A DNA stretch of 64,000 bases from Rhodopirellula halodulae (GCF_020966775.1 NZ_JAJKFV010000012.1:124001-188000), one strand, 5' to 3'; numbered from the stretch's first letter, positions 18,965-28,788 are shown. The notes: generated by a model from the sequence alone, not told the origin. Numbers and translations are program-made.

Positions 18965-21900
18965 AACAGTCGGCCATCGTCTTTAGCGAGCGTCTGCAAA
19001 AGATCGTCATCTTCGTCTTCATCCTCTTGAGGTGAAGTTGCAATTTGTTGCGAATCTCGCTCAAGACGATTGATCACCCGGAGAGCATCCAACGCGGTAA
19101 CACGCCCGTCACCATTGACGTCATGGACGTTGCCTGTTGACTCGACGTACTCACCCTCGGGCCCGTCATTGGATTGAATGTTGTTGATAACCAGCAACGC
19201 ATCGAGAGCCGTGACCGCTGAGTCACCGTTGACATCTTCTGCCAAGCGACCTCGCACCAGATTGCTCACAGGACTAGCCGGTGCCATCCCGAAAGCCTGA
19301 AAAAACAACGGTCCAGCCAGTTGTTCGGCGGTCAGTTCGATAACCACGGTGGCGTTGCCGTTTTCGCCCGCCACGCCGATCACTGGGACGGCGGCGTTAT
19401 CGATGTCCACCGTGACGTCATAGTCTTCGAACGTGGTGCTGCCTTCGCTGGTGCCCATCGTGAACGCCGAAAACGCGCCGGGTTCTTCGCCGGTCAGGAT
19501 CAGCGTGTTCTGTCCAACGACCAATGGCTGGACAATCAAGCGGCCTTCGACCGGTGCAACATCGTCGTTGACGATTTTGATGATTCCCGTCGCGTCGTCA
19601 ATTTCGATGCCCCGTGGACGGAACAATCGCACGACGATCCGTTCATCGTCTTCGACATCGGTGTCACCAAAAATGTCGACGGTGAACGTTTTGGTCAACT
19701 CGCCGCCGGCGGCAAACGTGATCTCTTCACGCGTGTATTCAAAATCTTCCCCGGCGGTCGCCGAGTTATCGATCGTTCTTGCCAGCACCGATGCGTCGTC
19801 GAGATTGTGGCTGCGCGTGATGGTCAATTGAGCTTGACGCACACCCGAGTCCGATTCGATTACGCGTGTGTTGTTGATCGTCAACAGCGCCGGCTGGGCA
19901 TCATCGTTGACAATCCTGATGATCCCGGTGGCGTCTGCAATCTCGGCACCTCTGGAGCGGAAGAGTCGGACCACGATCCGTTCGTCGTTTTCAACATCGG
20001 TGTCACCGAAGATGTCGACGGTGAACGTCTTGGTCAACTCGCCGCCGGCGGCAAACGTGATCTCGTCACGCGTGTATTCAAAATCTTCACCGGCGGTCGC
20101 CGTTTTATCGATCGTTCGTGCCAGCAACGAGACATCGTTTTGGTTGTCGCTGCGCGTGATCGTCAGTTGTGCTTGACGCACGCCGGAATCCGATTCGATG
20201 ACGCGTGTGTTGTTGATCGTCAGTTGTGTCGCCTGGACCGGTTCCACATCGATCTCGTATTGCGCCAGCGCGGTGGTGTCGGCCGTGTTTTGGGTCCGTA
20301 CATCGACGAGGAACGAACCACTGAACGAACCGGGCAACATCATGACGATATCGTTGGTCGGTGGTTCGACGAATTGCCAGGTCACACCGTTGTCGGTGGT
20401 TTCCCCTTCGCTCAGTTGGGTTCCGGCAGGGAGCCCCGACAGTTCAACAAAGTCCAGCTCACCATTTGACTCGTCGAACGTAAACGGCAACACAGCCGGT
20501 TGGCCCTGAACAATATTCTGGGTGAGTCCTGTTTGCGCGCTGATGGCGAAGTTTGCAACTCCGGTCGCATTGATGCCGTCAACCTGAGCGAATTTTGAAA
20601 TGGCGGTTGAACTTGAGTTCTGAGTGGCATTCGCTTCGGCGATCGTTCCATCGTCCGCGGTTGCGCTGGCGGCCGACGCCGTGTCGGAAACACTTTCTGC
20701 AGTGCTCTGCCCAGTCGCCGTTGATCCGGCGACCGATCCAGCATTCGCTGTAGCGGTTGCGGAGGAATCATCCACTGCGTTGGCGGAGGCAACCGAATCC
20801 TGTTGGGCGTCAGCAGAGACGACCGACCCGTTGTCTGCGCTCACGTCGGAGGTGCTGCCTTTGTCTGCAGACGCGACCGCTGTAGATTGACGGTCAGCGG
20901 TGGCGGACGAGGAGGAAGTGTCATTGGCAACCGCTGTCGCGGAACCTTCTCGATCGGCGGTCGCTGTGGCGTCGGAGGTTTGAGTTGCCTCCGTTGTCGC
21001 GTCCGAATCGTTAGTTGCGACTGAATTTGCTATTCCGGTGTCGACAGCATTGGCGGTTGCTTCGGAGGAACCCGTGGCGAATGCGGATGCAGCGGATTGA
21101 ATGTCGGCATCGCTGGTGGAGGTCGATTGGCCGTCCGCTGTTGCGGAACTGGACGAAAAGTTGTCGGCGGTTGATTCAGCCGTACTTGCGGTCGTGGCAT
21201 TTGCCGTTGCGACGGACCCGGTCGTTGCGATTGCTGACGTGGTTGAGTCATTCTCGGCGGACGAAGATGCGACCGAGCCACCGTCCGACTCTGCCGTGGC
21301 GTTCGAGACATCAACCGCGTCCGTCGATGCGGTTGATGAATTGTCGGAAGTCGAGTTCGCGATACCTCCATCTTGAGCTACTGCAACTGACGTGGATTGA
21401 CGGTCAGCATCGGCGGACGCGGAGGAATTGGAATCGGCAACCGCTGTTGCCGAACCTTCTCGATCGGCGGTCGCGGTGGCGTCGGAGGTTTGAGTTGCCT
21501 CCGTTGTCGCGTCCGAATCGTTATTTGCGACTGAGTTGGCGAGACCTTCGTTATCCGCGTTTGCGTTTGCTTCGGAGGAGCCGGTGGCGAGAGCGGTCGC
21601 TACGGAGAGAGCGTTAGCGGTTGCGATCGAGTTCGAGTCAACTTCGCCACTTGCGTTGGCGGTTGAAGTGTTCTTAGAGGTAGAGGTCGCGGTGCTTCCG
21701 CTCGACGCGATGGAAGTTGCAACCGAGCCGTTTTCAGTCAGTGAGGTTGCTTCTGAATCGTCTGATGCGGTTGCGGAGGACGAGGAACCGCCGTCTGCTG
21801 TTGACTCCGCACTCGAAACGTTTGCAGCGTCGGCACTTGCGAGCGACGAGTCGCTTGCGTTCGCGGTTGCGTCCGAGGTTTGTGTCGCGGTGGCATTTGC

Positions 21901-23877
21901 GATCGAATCATTGGACGCGGTCGATTCGGAATTTCCGGTTTGGACGGCTGTCGCAGCGGCTTCCGAAGATTCAACCGCAGAGGCATTCGCGGATGACAGT
22001 TCATCCCCTTCCGCAGTCGAGCTCGAATCCAAATCAGCGGTTGCATTGCTTAGCGATCCATTGTCGCCAATCGCATTCGCCGTGCTTCGGTTGGTAGCCT
22101 CAGACGTCGCAATTGACCCATTGGCAGCCAACGCGGTTGCCTGGGAACTATCGGATGCGGTCGATGATGCGGCCGATCCGCCATCGGCGGACGCTTCCGC
22201 ATTGGAGACTCGCTGGGCATCAGCCGCGGAGACGGACGAGTTATCGGCCGTCGAGTTCGCAATACCTCCATCTTGAGCTACTGCAACCGACGAGGACTGG
22301 CGGTCGGCGACGGATTCGGCGATGGAATTGATGTCAGCGGAGGCCGTCGCAGACGCTCCGCGATCGGCAGATGCCGTCGCTGAGGAGGCGTCTCCGGAGA
22401 ATGCGGTCGAATCCGCACCGTTGAAGGCTGTTGCCGTTGCATTGGAATCGTCGAGGGTGGCCGCATCAGCGATGCCTCCCGTCTCAGCACGGGCTTCTGC
22501 TGCACTTTGCTCTGCGGATGTTGCCGAGGCTTGCCCGATGTCGGATGCGTCGGCACTCGCGGCTGAATTGACGAGCGCCGTCGCGGTTGCATTGGAAGTG
22601 TTACTGGCAACCGCATCGGCGACACCCATCTCATCCGCATTGGACTCCGCAGCACTTCCTTCGGTGGCCGACGCGGTGGCCTGCGAATCAGTCGATGCGT
22701 TTGCGGTTGCCGCTGAACCATCGATCGCGGTAGCGTTTGAGATTGAATTCGAAAGAGTGTTCGAGTTGGCGGCGGAGTTGTCCTCCGAGATTGCCGTCGA
22801 CTCTGAATCGACGTCCGCCGTCGCGACGCTGACGGAAGAATTGCTGGCTTGCGCGTAGGTTACTGAGTTGTTGTCGGCGGTCGCCGTCGAGGAGCTGTCG
22901 GCATCGGCAATCGCGATCGCGGACGAGTTGTTTTCGGCAAGAGAACTCGCGTCGGACTCGTTGCCCGCTGCCGTCGTGGCGGACGAATCATTCCTCGCGA
23001 CCGACGTCGCCATGGCATTGGTTCCAAACGAGCTGGCCAACGCGTCGGAGAAGTTGCGTGCCGAGGCACTTGACGATGCGCCGACGCCTTGGGCAAACGC
23101 ACCGGCGATCAACAACGTGTCGTCTTGTCGCAAGTCGTCAAATGCGGTGACCGGATCGGCCGCATTGTTGACGGTCAGCAACGTGTCCGAGACGTCCTGC
23201 ACACCGCCGGTGGTGATCACCAGTTGCGATTGTGTCCCGTCGTCGGCCGCGGAAACGGCGACTTCACTGGCTGTCGTGATTGGACCAGGAAACGTCAGCA
23301 CGATATTGTCGGCCAGCTTGCCCGATCCGCTGACCAAGAACGTCAACACGCCGTCGTCGCTGGTATTGCCATCGCTAACGGTGAACTCGATCTCCACATC
23401 GACGCCTTGGCCCGGACCGACCGTGTCAAAGACCGCCGCGTTGGTGTCAAAGAACAGGACTCCGTCATCCGCATTGGTGATCTCGTACCGAAATCCAACA
23501 TCCATTTGCGAGAACCCGCTGACGCCATCAATCGAGGCCATGCCGAAGGTCAGCGAAGCGGTGGTCAGGTCGTCGTCGACGTCGGTGCCGAATTCGTCGA
23601 CCAGATCGGCAATCCGGACTTCGACGTCCGTGTCGACCGCGATCCGGCCGGATTCAAAGGTCTCTGCGACCGGAGTGGCTCCGGCCAATACCCGACGCGA
23701 TTCCAGCGTTTCGATACCAAAAAATCGACGACGAACTGTTCTCCGAGGTTGCTTGCGTTGCAAGGAAGCAGACAGTCTTCGGCGGATCACATTCTTCACG
23801 GCTGGCCTCAATCTCAAAGCGGTTTCTCGACACTCAACGCCCCCCTGCAGAACCAGAGACGTCGGCACGACCGACAT
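18961..23877 (-). CDS. Giant secreted protein: 80 decapeptide repeats, Calx-beta, dockerin
   Basis: A 1638-residue protein (start ATG at 23877; a GTG at 23799 with a GAGG six bases upstream is a good alternative). A very basic N-terminus leads to FGIETLESRRVLAG, the motif typical of large exported planctomycete proteins. Residues about 80-290 look cadherin-like. Residues 295-1094 are an uninterrupted decapeptide array (separate entry). Residues 1219-1444 are two nearly identical 113-residue Calx-beta domains. Near 1540-1610 is a type I dockerin-like pair (DVNGDSAVTALDALLVINN; DVNGDGRVTALDALRVINR), then an acidic tail. Presumably surface-bound or released, structural or adhesive; no enzymatic motif seen. 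Long open frames on the opposite strand arise from the Ser/Ala/Asp codon bias. Confidence 0.93.
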   Translation of the reverse strand: MSVVPTSLVLQGGVECRETALRLRPAVKNVIRRRLSASLQRKQPRRTVRRRFFGIETLESRRVLAGATPVAETFESGRIAVDTDVEVRIADLVDEFGTDVDDDLTTASLTFGMASIDGVSGFSQMDVGFRYEITNADDGVLFFDTNAAVFDTVGPGQGVDVEIEFTVSDGNTSDDGVLTFLVSGSGKLADNIVLTFPGPITTASEVAVSAADDGTQSQLVITTGGVQDVSDTLLTVNNAADPVTAFDDLRQDDTLLIAGAFAQGVGASSSASARNFSDALASSFGTNAMATSVARNDSSATTAAGNESDASSLAENNSSAIAIADADSSSTATADNNSVTYAQASNSSVSVATADVDSESTAISEDNSAANSNTLSNSISNATAIDGSAATANASTDSQATASATEGSAAESNADEMGVADAVASNTSNATATALVNSAASADASDIGQASATSAEQSAAEARAETGGIADAATLDDSNATATAFNGADSTAFSGDASSATASADRGASATASADINSIAESVADRQSSSVAVAQDGGIANSTADNSSVSAADAQRVSNAEASADGGSAASSTASDSSQATALAANGSIATSEATNRSTANAIGDNGSLSNATADLDSSSTAEGDELSSANASAVESSEAAATAVQTGNSESTASNDSIANATATQTSDATANASDSSLASADAANVSSAESTADGGSSSSATASDDSEATSLTENGSVATSIASSGSTATSTSKNTSTANASGEVDSNSIATANALSVATALATGSSEANANADNEGLANSVANNDSDATTEATQTSDATATADREGSATAVADSNSSASADADRQSTSVAVAQDGGIANSTSDNSSTASTDAVDVSNATAESDGGSVASSSAENDSTTSAIATTGSVATANATTASTAESTADNFSSSSATADGQSTSTSDADIQSAASAFATGSSEATANAVDTGIANSVATNDSDATTEATQTSDATATADREGSATAVANDTSSSSATADRQSTAVASADKGSTSDVSADNGSVVSADAQQDSVASANAVDDSSATATANAGSVAGSTATGQSTAESVSDTASAASATADDGTIAEANATQNSSSTAISKFAQVDGINATGVANFAISAQTGLTQNIVQGQPAVLPFTFDESNGELDFVELSGLPAGTQLSEGETTDNGVTWQFVEPPTNDIVMMLPGSFSGSFLVDVRTQNTADTTALAQYEIDVEPVQATQLTINNTRVIESDSGVRQAQLTITRSDNQNDVSLLARTIDKTATAGEDFEYTRDEITFAAGGELTKTFTVDIFGDTDVENDERIVVRLFRSRGAEIADATGIIRIVNDDAQPALLTINNTRVIESDSGVRQAQLTITRSHNLDDASVLARTIDNSATAGEDFEYTREEITFAAGGELTKTFTVDIFGDTDVEDDERIVVRLFRPRGIEIDDATGIIKIVNDDVAPVEGRLIVQPLVVGQNTLILTGEEPGAFSAFTMGTSEGSTTFEDYDVTVDIDNAAVPVIGVAGENGNATVVIELTAEQLAGPLFFQAFGMAPASPVSNLVRGRLAEDVNGDSAVTALDALLVINNIQSNDGPEGEYVESTGNVHDVNGDGRVTALDALRVINRLERDSQQIATSPQEDEDEDDDLLQTLAKDDGRLF
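19546..20223 (-). repeat. Tandem 339-bp duplication encoding two Calx-beta domains
   Basis: Two adjacent 113-residue copies (20223-19885 and 19884-19546), both starting LTINNTRVIESDSGVRQ and containing ATAGEDFEYTR and FTVDIFGDTDVE. DNA identity is high, so the duplication is recent or kept homogeneous by conversion. Calx-beta domains commonly bind Ca2+ in extracellular proteins. Confidence 0.9.
20596..22995 (-). repeat. 80 consecutive 30-bp coding repeats (decapeptide array)
   Basis: Cut into tens from 22995, the translation gives 80 successive decapeptides with no insertion or deletion. The consensus is D/N-x-x-S-x-A-x-A/S-x-A; position 4 is Ser in most units and otherwise Gly, Ala or Thr. 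Examples are DRQSTSVAVA, DNGSVVSADA, DIQSAASAFA. DNA identity between neighbouring units is low. Longer duplications exist: the segment around 20939-21010 recurs at 21449-21530, offset 510 bases, i.e. 17 units. The strict period and alternating small residues suggest a regular beta-solenoid or beta-roll, by inference. Confidence 0.95.
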
Positions 23878-24063
23878 AGAGTAATTAACCGTCACAACCA
23901 GGGAAGTCCGTCCCCCCTGCCTAACGCAAAATAATAGCGTCCAGCAACTTCGACCGGCCAAGATGAGGGACGGATATGTGCCACCGTCAAAACATCGAAT
24001 TGGCAGCCTGAAGCCGGTTACGCGATCGCTCAAGAAACATGGCTGTCGCCTAAATTCACGCAA

Positions 24064-24867
24064 CTATGTTCCGCGGCGGTTGCCGTACCAGCGGATGTGC
24101 ATGCGGTCGCAGTAGTGATAGCCGCGGGATTCAGCGATGGATAGCAGCCATGGCTTCGCGGCGTCGAGTTCCTGCACGGAAACGCCTTGCGGCATCAACC
24201 AAACTTGCTCGGGCGAGACTCGCAACTGCGAAATCACTTCGTCAATCTCGGTCATTTCATCGGCCGAGTCGACCACGAACTTCACTTGCGTGGCTTCAGC
24301 GGATTGAATCAACGTTCGCATGGTCTGGATTGGAAGCCGCCGTTGCTCATGAAGCTTCGCCCAACGAGGATGCTCGTTCTCATCCGGCGTGCTGGCTCGC
24401 AGCTTGGGGCTCAGTGACAACAGATCACAACGCACGCCGGGATCAACGGTCCCAGCGGTCTCGATGGTCACATGATTGCCCGCTTCGCGAAGGCGATCGA
24501 CCAACTGCACAATGCCACTGGCAACCAAAGGTTCGCCGCCAGTCAACACGACATGAGACGTGTCCGCATCCGATACCAATTGAAGCAGTTCATCGATCGT
24601 TTGCCGCGTGCCCTCTGGGTTCCAAGACGCGTACGGGGTGTCACAGAACCAGCATCGCAAATTACAACCGCTGGTTCGGAGAAACACGCTGGACTGGCCG
24701 GTGAGCGAGCCTTCCCCTTGCCGACTGACAAACGTTTCAGAAATCAAAAACGTGGACGCATCAGCGTCCGCACTGCCGGGGGTTTTCGCCAGCTTTTCAG
24801 CGGGTAAAACATCGACTGGACGATCGGCAGATTTCAAACGACACCGCGTTTCTAAGAAGTGAACCAA
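24064..24867 (-). CDS. queE: 7-carboxy-7-deazaguanine synthase
   Basis: Radical SAM enzyme of queuosine/preQ0 synthesis converting carboxytetrahydropterin to 7-carboxy-7-deazaguanine. The core is [30 protein letters not shown] with the Cx3Cx2C cluster motif, followed by VVLTGGEPL. There is no in-frame ATG ahead of the core. The TTG at 24867 gives 267 residues with about 45 residues before the usual beginning; a TTG just before [12 protein letters not shown] would give a canonical-length protein. With the long version only five bases separate it from the divergent queF start. The adjacent queF confirms the pathway. Confidence 0.9.
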   Translation of the reverse strand: MVHFLETRCRLKSADRPVDVLPAEKLAKTPGSADADASTFLISETFVSRQGEGSLTGQSSVFLRTSGCNLRCWFCDTPYASWNPEGTRQTIDELLQLVSDADTSHVVLTGGEPLVASGIVQLVDRLREAGNHVTIETAGTVDPGVRCDLLSLSPKLRASTPDENEHPRWAKLHEQRRLPIQTMRTLIQSAEATQVKFVVDSADEMTEIDEVISQLRVSPEQVWLMPQGVSVQELDAAKPWLLSIAESRGYHYCDRMHIRWYGNRRGT

Positions 24868-24872
24868 ACCAC

Positions 24873-25238
24873 GTGAGCGACTCAGCCTCTTTCCGAGACA
24901 CCCTCGAAGTTTTTGAAAACCCCGCCCCCTCTCGCAATTTCACCATCGAGCATCATTGCCCGGAATTCACGTCGGTCTGCCCGAAAACGGGGCAACCGGA
25001 CTACGGAACCATCGTGTTCACGTACGTGCCTGACCAGGTGTGCGTGGAGCTGAAAAGCTTGAAGATGTACCTGCAGAAGTTTCGCAACGAAGGGATCTTC
25101 TACGAGCAAGTCACCAACCGGATTTTGGACGACTTTGTCGCTGTCGTCCAGCCTCGCAAGGTCACCGTGGAAAGCAAATGGACGCCTCGCGGTGGTTTGA
25201 ACAGCAACATCATCGTCAGCTATCCCGACGAAGGCTGA
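24873..25238 (+). CDS. queF: NADPH-dependent 7-cyano-7-deazaguanine reductase
   Basis: Reduces the nitrile preQ0 to preQ1 in tRNA queuosine synthesis. The short unimodular form (121 residues) shows the catalytic Cys in [13 protein letters not shown] with the following Asp, the QueF block [20 protein letters not shown] and a C-terminal WTPRGG. The start is a GTG at 24873; the Shine-Dalgarno sequence is weak. It diverges from queE. Both genes serve the same pathway, so shared regulation is likely, but no separate promoter interval is visible between them. Confidence 0.93.
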   Translation: MSDSASFRDTLEVFENPAPSRNFTIEHHCPEFTSVCPKTGQPDYGTIVFTYVPDQVCVELKSLKMYLQKFRNEGIFYEQVTNRILDDFVAVVQPRKVTVESKWTPRGGLNSNIIVSYPDEG

Positions 25239-25298
25239 TCCACCGTCATCTTTCACGTCGACACCTCGCCCGCCCTTCCTTCCTGAGTCCCCAACGCC

Positions 25299-26309
25299 AT
25301 GTCCTCTGTCATTCTTTCCGGTTTCGCTGACGAGTCCGCTTTCTCGAAAAAGGCCAACGAACAATTCGCGGCTCTCGCTGCCATCGGGTTGAAGCACTAC
25401 TCGGTGCGTTTCGTCGATGTCGGCAACGGCATCAAAAACGTGATGAAGCTGGATGAAGCTGAGATCCAAACTCTGCGTGATCTTCACCAAGAATATGGCA
25501 TGTCGGTCAGCAGCATTGGATCTCCCATCGGAAAGGTGAAGTTGTTGGATGTCGAAGACGGCACTTCGAACAACTTCGTCCCTTTCGAACAGTATTTGGC
25601 CGAGGACGTTCAAATCGCTTGCGATCGAGCCGAAGCGTTTGACTGCAAATTACTACGCGGATTCTCGTTCTACCATCCAAAAGGCACGGCACCGGAAGAC
25701 CACATCGACCAGGTCGCTGATCAACTCGGCCAAATTGCGGAAGCCTGCGACAAGCGAGGCCTGACGTTTGGTTTGGAAGTCGAAGCGAACCTGGTGGGGC
25801 AAACCGGCGAACTGCTCGCAACGATCGCGGAGAAAGTCAATCACCCCGCGTTGGTCACGATCTTCGACGGAGCCAACATGGTGATGCAGGGTTTGACGAC
25901 CGATCAGGTCTATGCCCAGTACGAAGCGATGAAACCTTCGCTCGGTTGGTTGCACATCAAGGATTACAAAGACCCATCGCTCAACGGCCGGATTGAGCAC
26001 GTGGACGAGGAATCCGCCAGCCACTTCGTTCCCGCCGATCAAGGCGACAGTGCTCACGAGCGAATCTTTGAAGACTTGAAATCGTTCCTGCCAACGTTGG
26101 CTGATCGCATGTCACGCCGCGGCGTCGAGGGAATCTACTTGGACCTCGAGCCTCACGTTCGTGGTGGAGGCCAGTTCGGCGGTTTCAGTGGTCCCGACGG
26201 ATTCGGCATCGCCGCTCGTGGACTTTGCCGAGTGCTGGACAAAGTCGGGATCGACTACCACCTGCGAACCTTCGAAGACTTGCAAGCCGCCAAGGCCCAA
26301 CAAGCCTGA
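25299..26309 (+). CDS. Sugar phosphate isomerase/epimerase-type TIM barrel
   Basis: A 336-residue protein of the xylose isomerase-like/AP endonuclease 2 superfamily. Metal-ligand segments typical of the fold can be seen: FGLEVEANL (Glu), LVTIFDGANM (Asp), LGWLHIKDYKD (His and Asp) and IYLDLEPHV (Glu). Such proteins are frequent in planctomycetes and act as sugar or inositol isomerases/epimerases; the substrate is not predictable. No signal peptide is seen. It stands alone after queF, separated by 60 bases, and is followed by a block of palindromic repeats. Confidence 0.87.
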   Translation: MSSVILSGFADESAFSKKANEQFAALAAIGLKHYSVRFVDVGNGIKNVMKLDEAEIQTLRDLHQEYGMSVSSIGSPIGKVKLLDVEDGTSNNFVPFEQYLAEDVQIACDRAEAFDCKLLRGFSFYHPKGTAPEDHIDQVADQLGQIAEACDKRGLTFGLEVEANLVGQTGELLATIAEKVNHPALVTIFDGANMVMQGLTTDQVYAQYEAMKPSLGWLHIKDYKDPSLNGRIEHVDEESASHFVPADQGDSAHERIFEDLKSFLPTLADRMSRRGVEGIYLDLEPHVRGGGQFGGFSGPDGFGIAARGLCRVLDKVGIDYHLRTFEDLQAAKAQQA

Positions 26310-26361
26310 GCCAAGCGTGGGCGACCGACCCTTCGTCGCCCAAAGCAGAGTCCCACTTTAC

Positions 26362-26552
26362 GTAGGATGGGCACTCTTGCCCGTCTTTCCTAAACGCGAC
26401 ACGCCAAACGTCGGCCAAGAGTGGCCAACCTACAACCGCATTGGGCACAACGAGCGTCAATCGAACACTCGCGTCCACGTAGGATGGGCACTCTTGCCCG
26501 TCCCCACGACAAACCGCCTGACTCACGTGTCGGCCAAGAGTGGCCGACTTAC
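26362..26552. repeat. Four REP-like palindromes in two inverted pairs
   Basis: Elements at 26362-26385 (+), 26410-26433 (-), 26479-26502 (+) and 26529-26552 (-). The + copies read GTAGGATGGGC, then CTCTT-centred loop and GCCCGTC; the minus copies read GTAGGTTGGCCA (GTAAG in the last) with arm TGGCCGAC. Each begins with GTAG/GTAA and folds into a hairpin, and each + copy faces a minus copy across 24-26 bases. The same minus-type sequence occurs at 6074-6097. The block lies in the convergent gap between the isomerase and glgB genes. Confidence 0.9.
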
Positions 26553-26577
26553 GTGAGGAACGCTGCTTAACCTTCGC

Positions 26578-28788
26578 TCAAGATTCCAAACGAAGGATCG
26601 TTGTGCCCAATGGCGGCAACGTCACTTCGATGCTGTCCGGCCGAGCGTGATGTTCGATGCCGGTCGTTTCGCATCCGGGATAGTTCCCAACGTTGGATCC
26701 GCCGTAGGCTTCACCGTCGCTGTTGAAGATCTCTTTCCAGAATCCCTTGGAAGGAACACCCACTCGGTAGTTCGCTCGTGGAACCGGCGTGAAGTTGTTG
26801 CAGACCAAGATCGGTGGATCACCCTCGGCACCTTTGCGAAGGTAAACCAGCACGCTGTCTTCCGCGTTCTGAGCATCCACCCACTCAAAGCCATCTCCGG
26901 TGAAATCGTTCCAGTGCAACGATGGATTTTCGATCACGGTCTTGTTCAGATCGGCAACCAATTGCTGGACGCCTCGATGGGTGTCGAAGTCCAACAATTC
27001 CCACTGAGGACCGTCATCATGGTTCCACTCGGTCCACTGAGCGATCTCGCCACCCATGAACAACAACTTCTTTCCGGGGTGCGTCCACATGTAGCTGTAC
27101 AGCAATCGCAAGTTCGCGAATTTTTGCCACATGTCGCCCGGCATCTGGCTGATCAACGATCCTTTGCCGTGCACCACTTCATCGTGTGAAAGTGGCAGCG
27201 TGAAGTTCTCGGTGAACGCGTAGATCAGGCTGAACGTCAGTTCGTTCTGATGAAACTTGCGGTGGATTGGCTCGTTCCGCATGTAACGCAGCGTGTCGTT
27301 CATCCACCCCATGTTCCACTTGTAGGTGAAGCCCAAGCCACCGTCGTAAGTCGGTCGCGAGACACCGGGCCACGCGGTGGATTCTTCGGCCGCCGTGACA
27401 ACGCCGGGATAGTTCTCGTGGACGGCAACATTGAATTCCCGCAGGAAGTCGATGGCTTCCAAGTTCTCTCGGCCGCCATAGCGGTTTGGAATCCACTGCC
27501 CGTCTTCTCGGCTGTAGTCGAGGTACAACATGGACGCCACAGCATCCACGCGAAGACCATCGATGTGGTATTTGTCCAACCAGAACAACGCATTGGAGAT
27601 CAGGAAGTTCTTCACTTCGTTGCGACCGAAGTTGAAGATCATCGTTCCCCAATCGGGATGCTCGCCCTGCCGCGGATCCGCGTGCTCGTAGAGAGCCGAT
27701 CCATCGAACTGACGCAGACCGTGGTCGTCTTTCGGAAAGTGAGCCGGCACCCAGTCGATCAACACACCGATGCCGTTTTGGTGCATGTGGTCGACGAAGA
27801 ACATGAAGTCTTCTGGTGAACCATGGCGACTGGTGGGCGCGAAATAGCCGACGCTTTGATAACCCCACGAACCCGTGAAGGGGTGCTCACTGATTGGCAT
27901 CAGCTCCACGTGCGTGAAGTTCATTCGGTGGCAGTAATCCACCAAACGTTTTGCCAGATCACGGTAGTCCAACCATCCATGCGTCCGGCCCGGGCCTTTT
28001 TGCCAACTGCCCAGGTGCACTTCGTAGACGTTCATCGGCGAGTGCATCGGATCCGCTTCCGATCGACGCTGCAACCATTCCGAATCGTTCCACGAGTAAT
28101 CGTTGATGTCGGTGATGATGTTGGCGGTCAGCGGTGGCAACTCAGCCGCGAAAGCGAGCGGGTCGCACTTGTCCATCCAATGCCCGTGCTCGGTTTGGAT
28201 CCGGAACTTGTACTTTTGACCGACCTTGGCACCCGGCAGGAACAGTTCCCAAATGCCGGATGAATCGAGCGGCTGAGCAACGTGACTCCGGCCATCCCAA
28301 CCGTTGAAATCGCCAACGACTTGCACCGAACGAGCGTTGGGCGCCCAAACGGAGAAGTTGACCCCGTGAACGCCATCGACTTCACGGAGCTGTGCTCCCA
28401 AGCGATCATAAAGCTGAAGGTGGCGGCCTTCGCCGATCAGGTATCGATCCAGATCCGTGAAGATGCTAGGCGCGGAGTACGGAGATGTCGTTTCGGTTTT
28501 CTTGCCGGTCTTGTCGATCATTTGCAGTCGGGACGTGGAAGGCTGGTGAATGGGCTCATCGCAGATCGCTTCGAAAAATCCGCCGGGATGCAGCCGTCGC
28601 ATGGGACGCCGCAAACCGCTTGCCGAATCGATCAGCCACACGGATTCCGCATTGGGCTCAAGCACGCGAACCGTCGTGGCTTCTCGTCCCTGATAGTTGA
28701 CAGGGTGGCGGCCCAACAAACTACCCGGGTTCTCCATACTGCCATCAACGAGTGACTGAATAGTCGATAATGAGAGCTGCGAATTCAT
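26578..28788 (-). CDS. glgB: 1,4-alpha-glucan branching enzyme
   Basis: Introduces alpha-1,6 branches during glycogen synthesis. The 736-residue protein has an N-terminal domain, then a CBM48 segment (VNFSVWAPNARSVQVVGDFNGWDG) and a GH13 catalytic barrel. Barrel signatures are VLIDWVPAHFPKD, GLRVDAVASMLYLDYSRE with the nucleophile Asp, TAAEESTAWP with the acid/base Glu, and LPLSHDEVVHGKGSL. The C-terminal all-beta domain ends PLGTTILRLES. Length and motifs are those of a complete GlgB. It is monocistronic; no other glycogen gene is in the window. Confidence 0.97.
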   Translation of the reverse strand: MNSQLSLSTIQSLVDGSMENPGSLLGRHPVNYQGREATTVRVLEPNAESVWLIDSASGLRRPMRRLHPGGFFEAICDEPIHQPSTSRLQMIDKTGKKTETTSPYSAPSIFTDLDRYLIGEGRHLQLYDRLGAQLREVDGVHGVNFSVWAPNARSVQVVGDFNGWDGRSHVAQPLDSSGIWELFLPGAKVGQKYKFRIQTEHGHWMDKCDPLAFAAELPPLTANIITDINDYSWNDSEWLQRRSEADPMHSPMNVYEVHLGSWQKGPGRTHGWLDYRDLAKRLVDYCHRMNFTHVELMPISEHPFTGSWGYQSVGYFAPTSRHGSPEDFMFFVDHMHQNGIGVLIDWVPAHFPKDDHGLRQFDGSALYEHADPRQGEHPDWGTMIFNFGRNEVKNFLISNALFWLDKYHIDGLRVDAVASMLYLDYSREDGQWIPNRYGGRENLEAIDFLREFNVAVHENYPGVVTAAEESTAWPGVSRPTYDGGLGFTYKWNMGWMNDTLRYMRNEPIHRKFHQNELTFSLIYAFTENFTLPLSHDEVVHGKGSLISQMPGDMWQKFANLRLLYSYMWTHPGKKLLFMGGEIAQWTEWNHDDGPQWELLDFDTHRGVQQLVADLNKTVIENPSLHWNDFTGDGFEWVDAQNAEDSVLVYLRKGAEGDPPILVCNNFTPVPRANYRVGVPSKGFWKEIFNSDGEAYGGSNVGNYPGCETTGIEHHARPDSIEVTLPPLGTTILRLES

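Noticed and set aside
20596-22995. Possible CRISPR array because of a 30-base period
   Set aside because: The period is a coding periodicity of an intact protein; there are no identical repeats separated by unique spacers and no cas genes.
19321-23884. Several long + strand frames opposite the giant repeat gene
   Set aside because: The Ser/Ala/Asp/Thr codons of the decapeptide array create few antisense stops. The products are low-complexity mirror images with no own start or domain.
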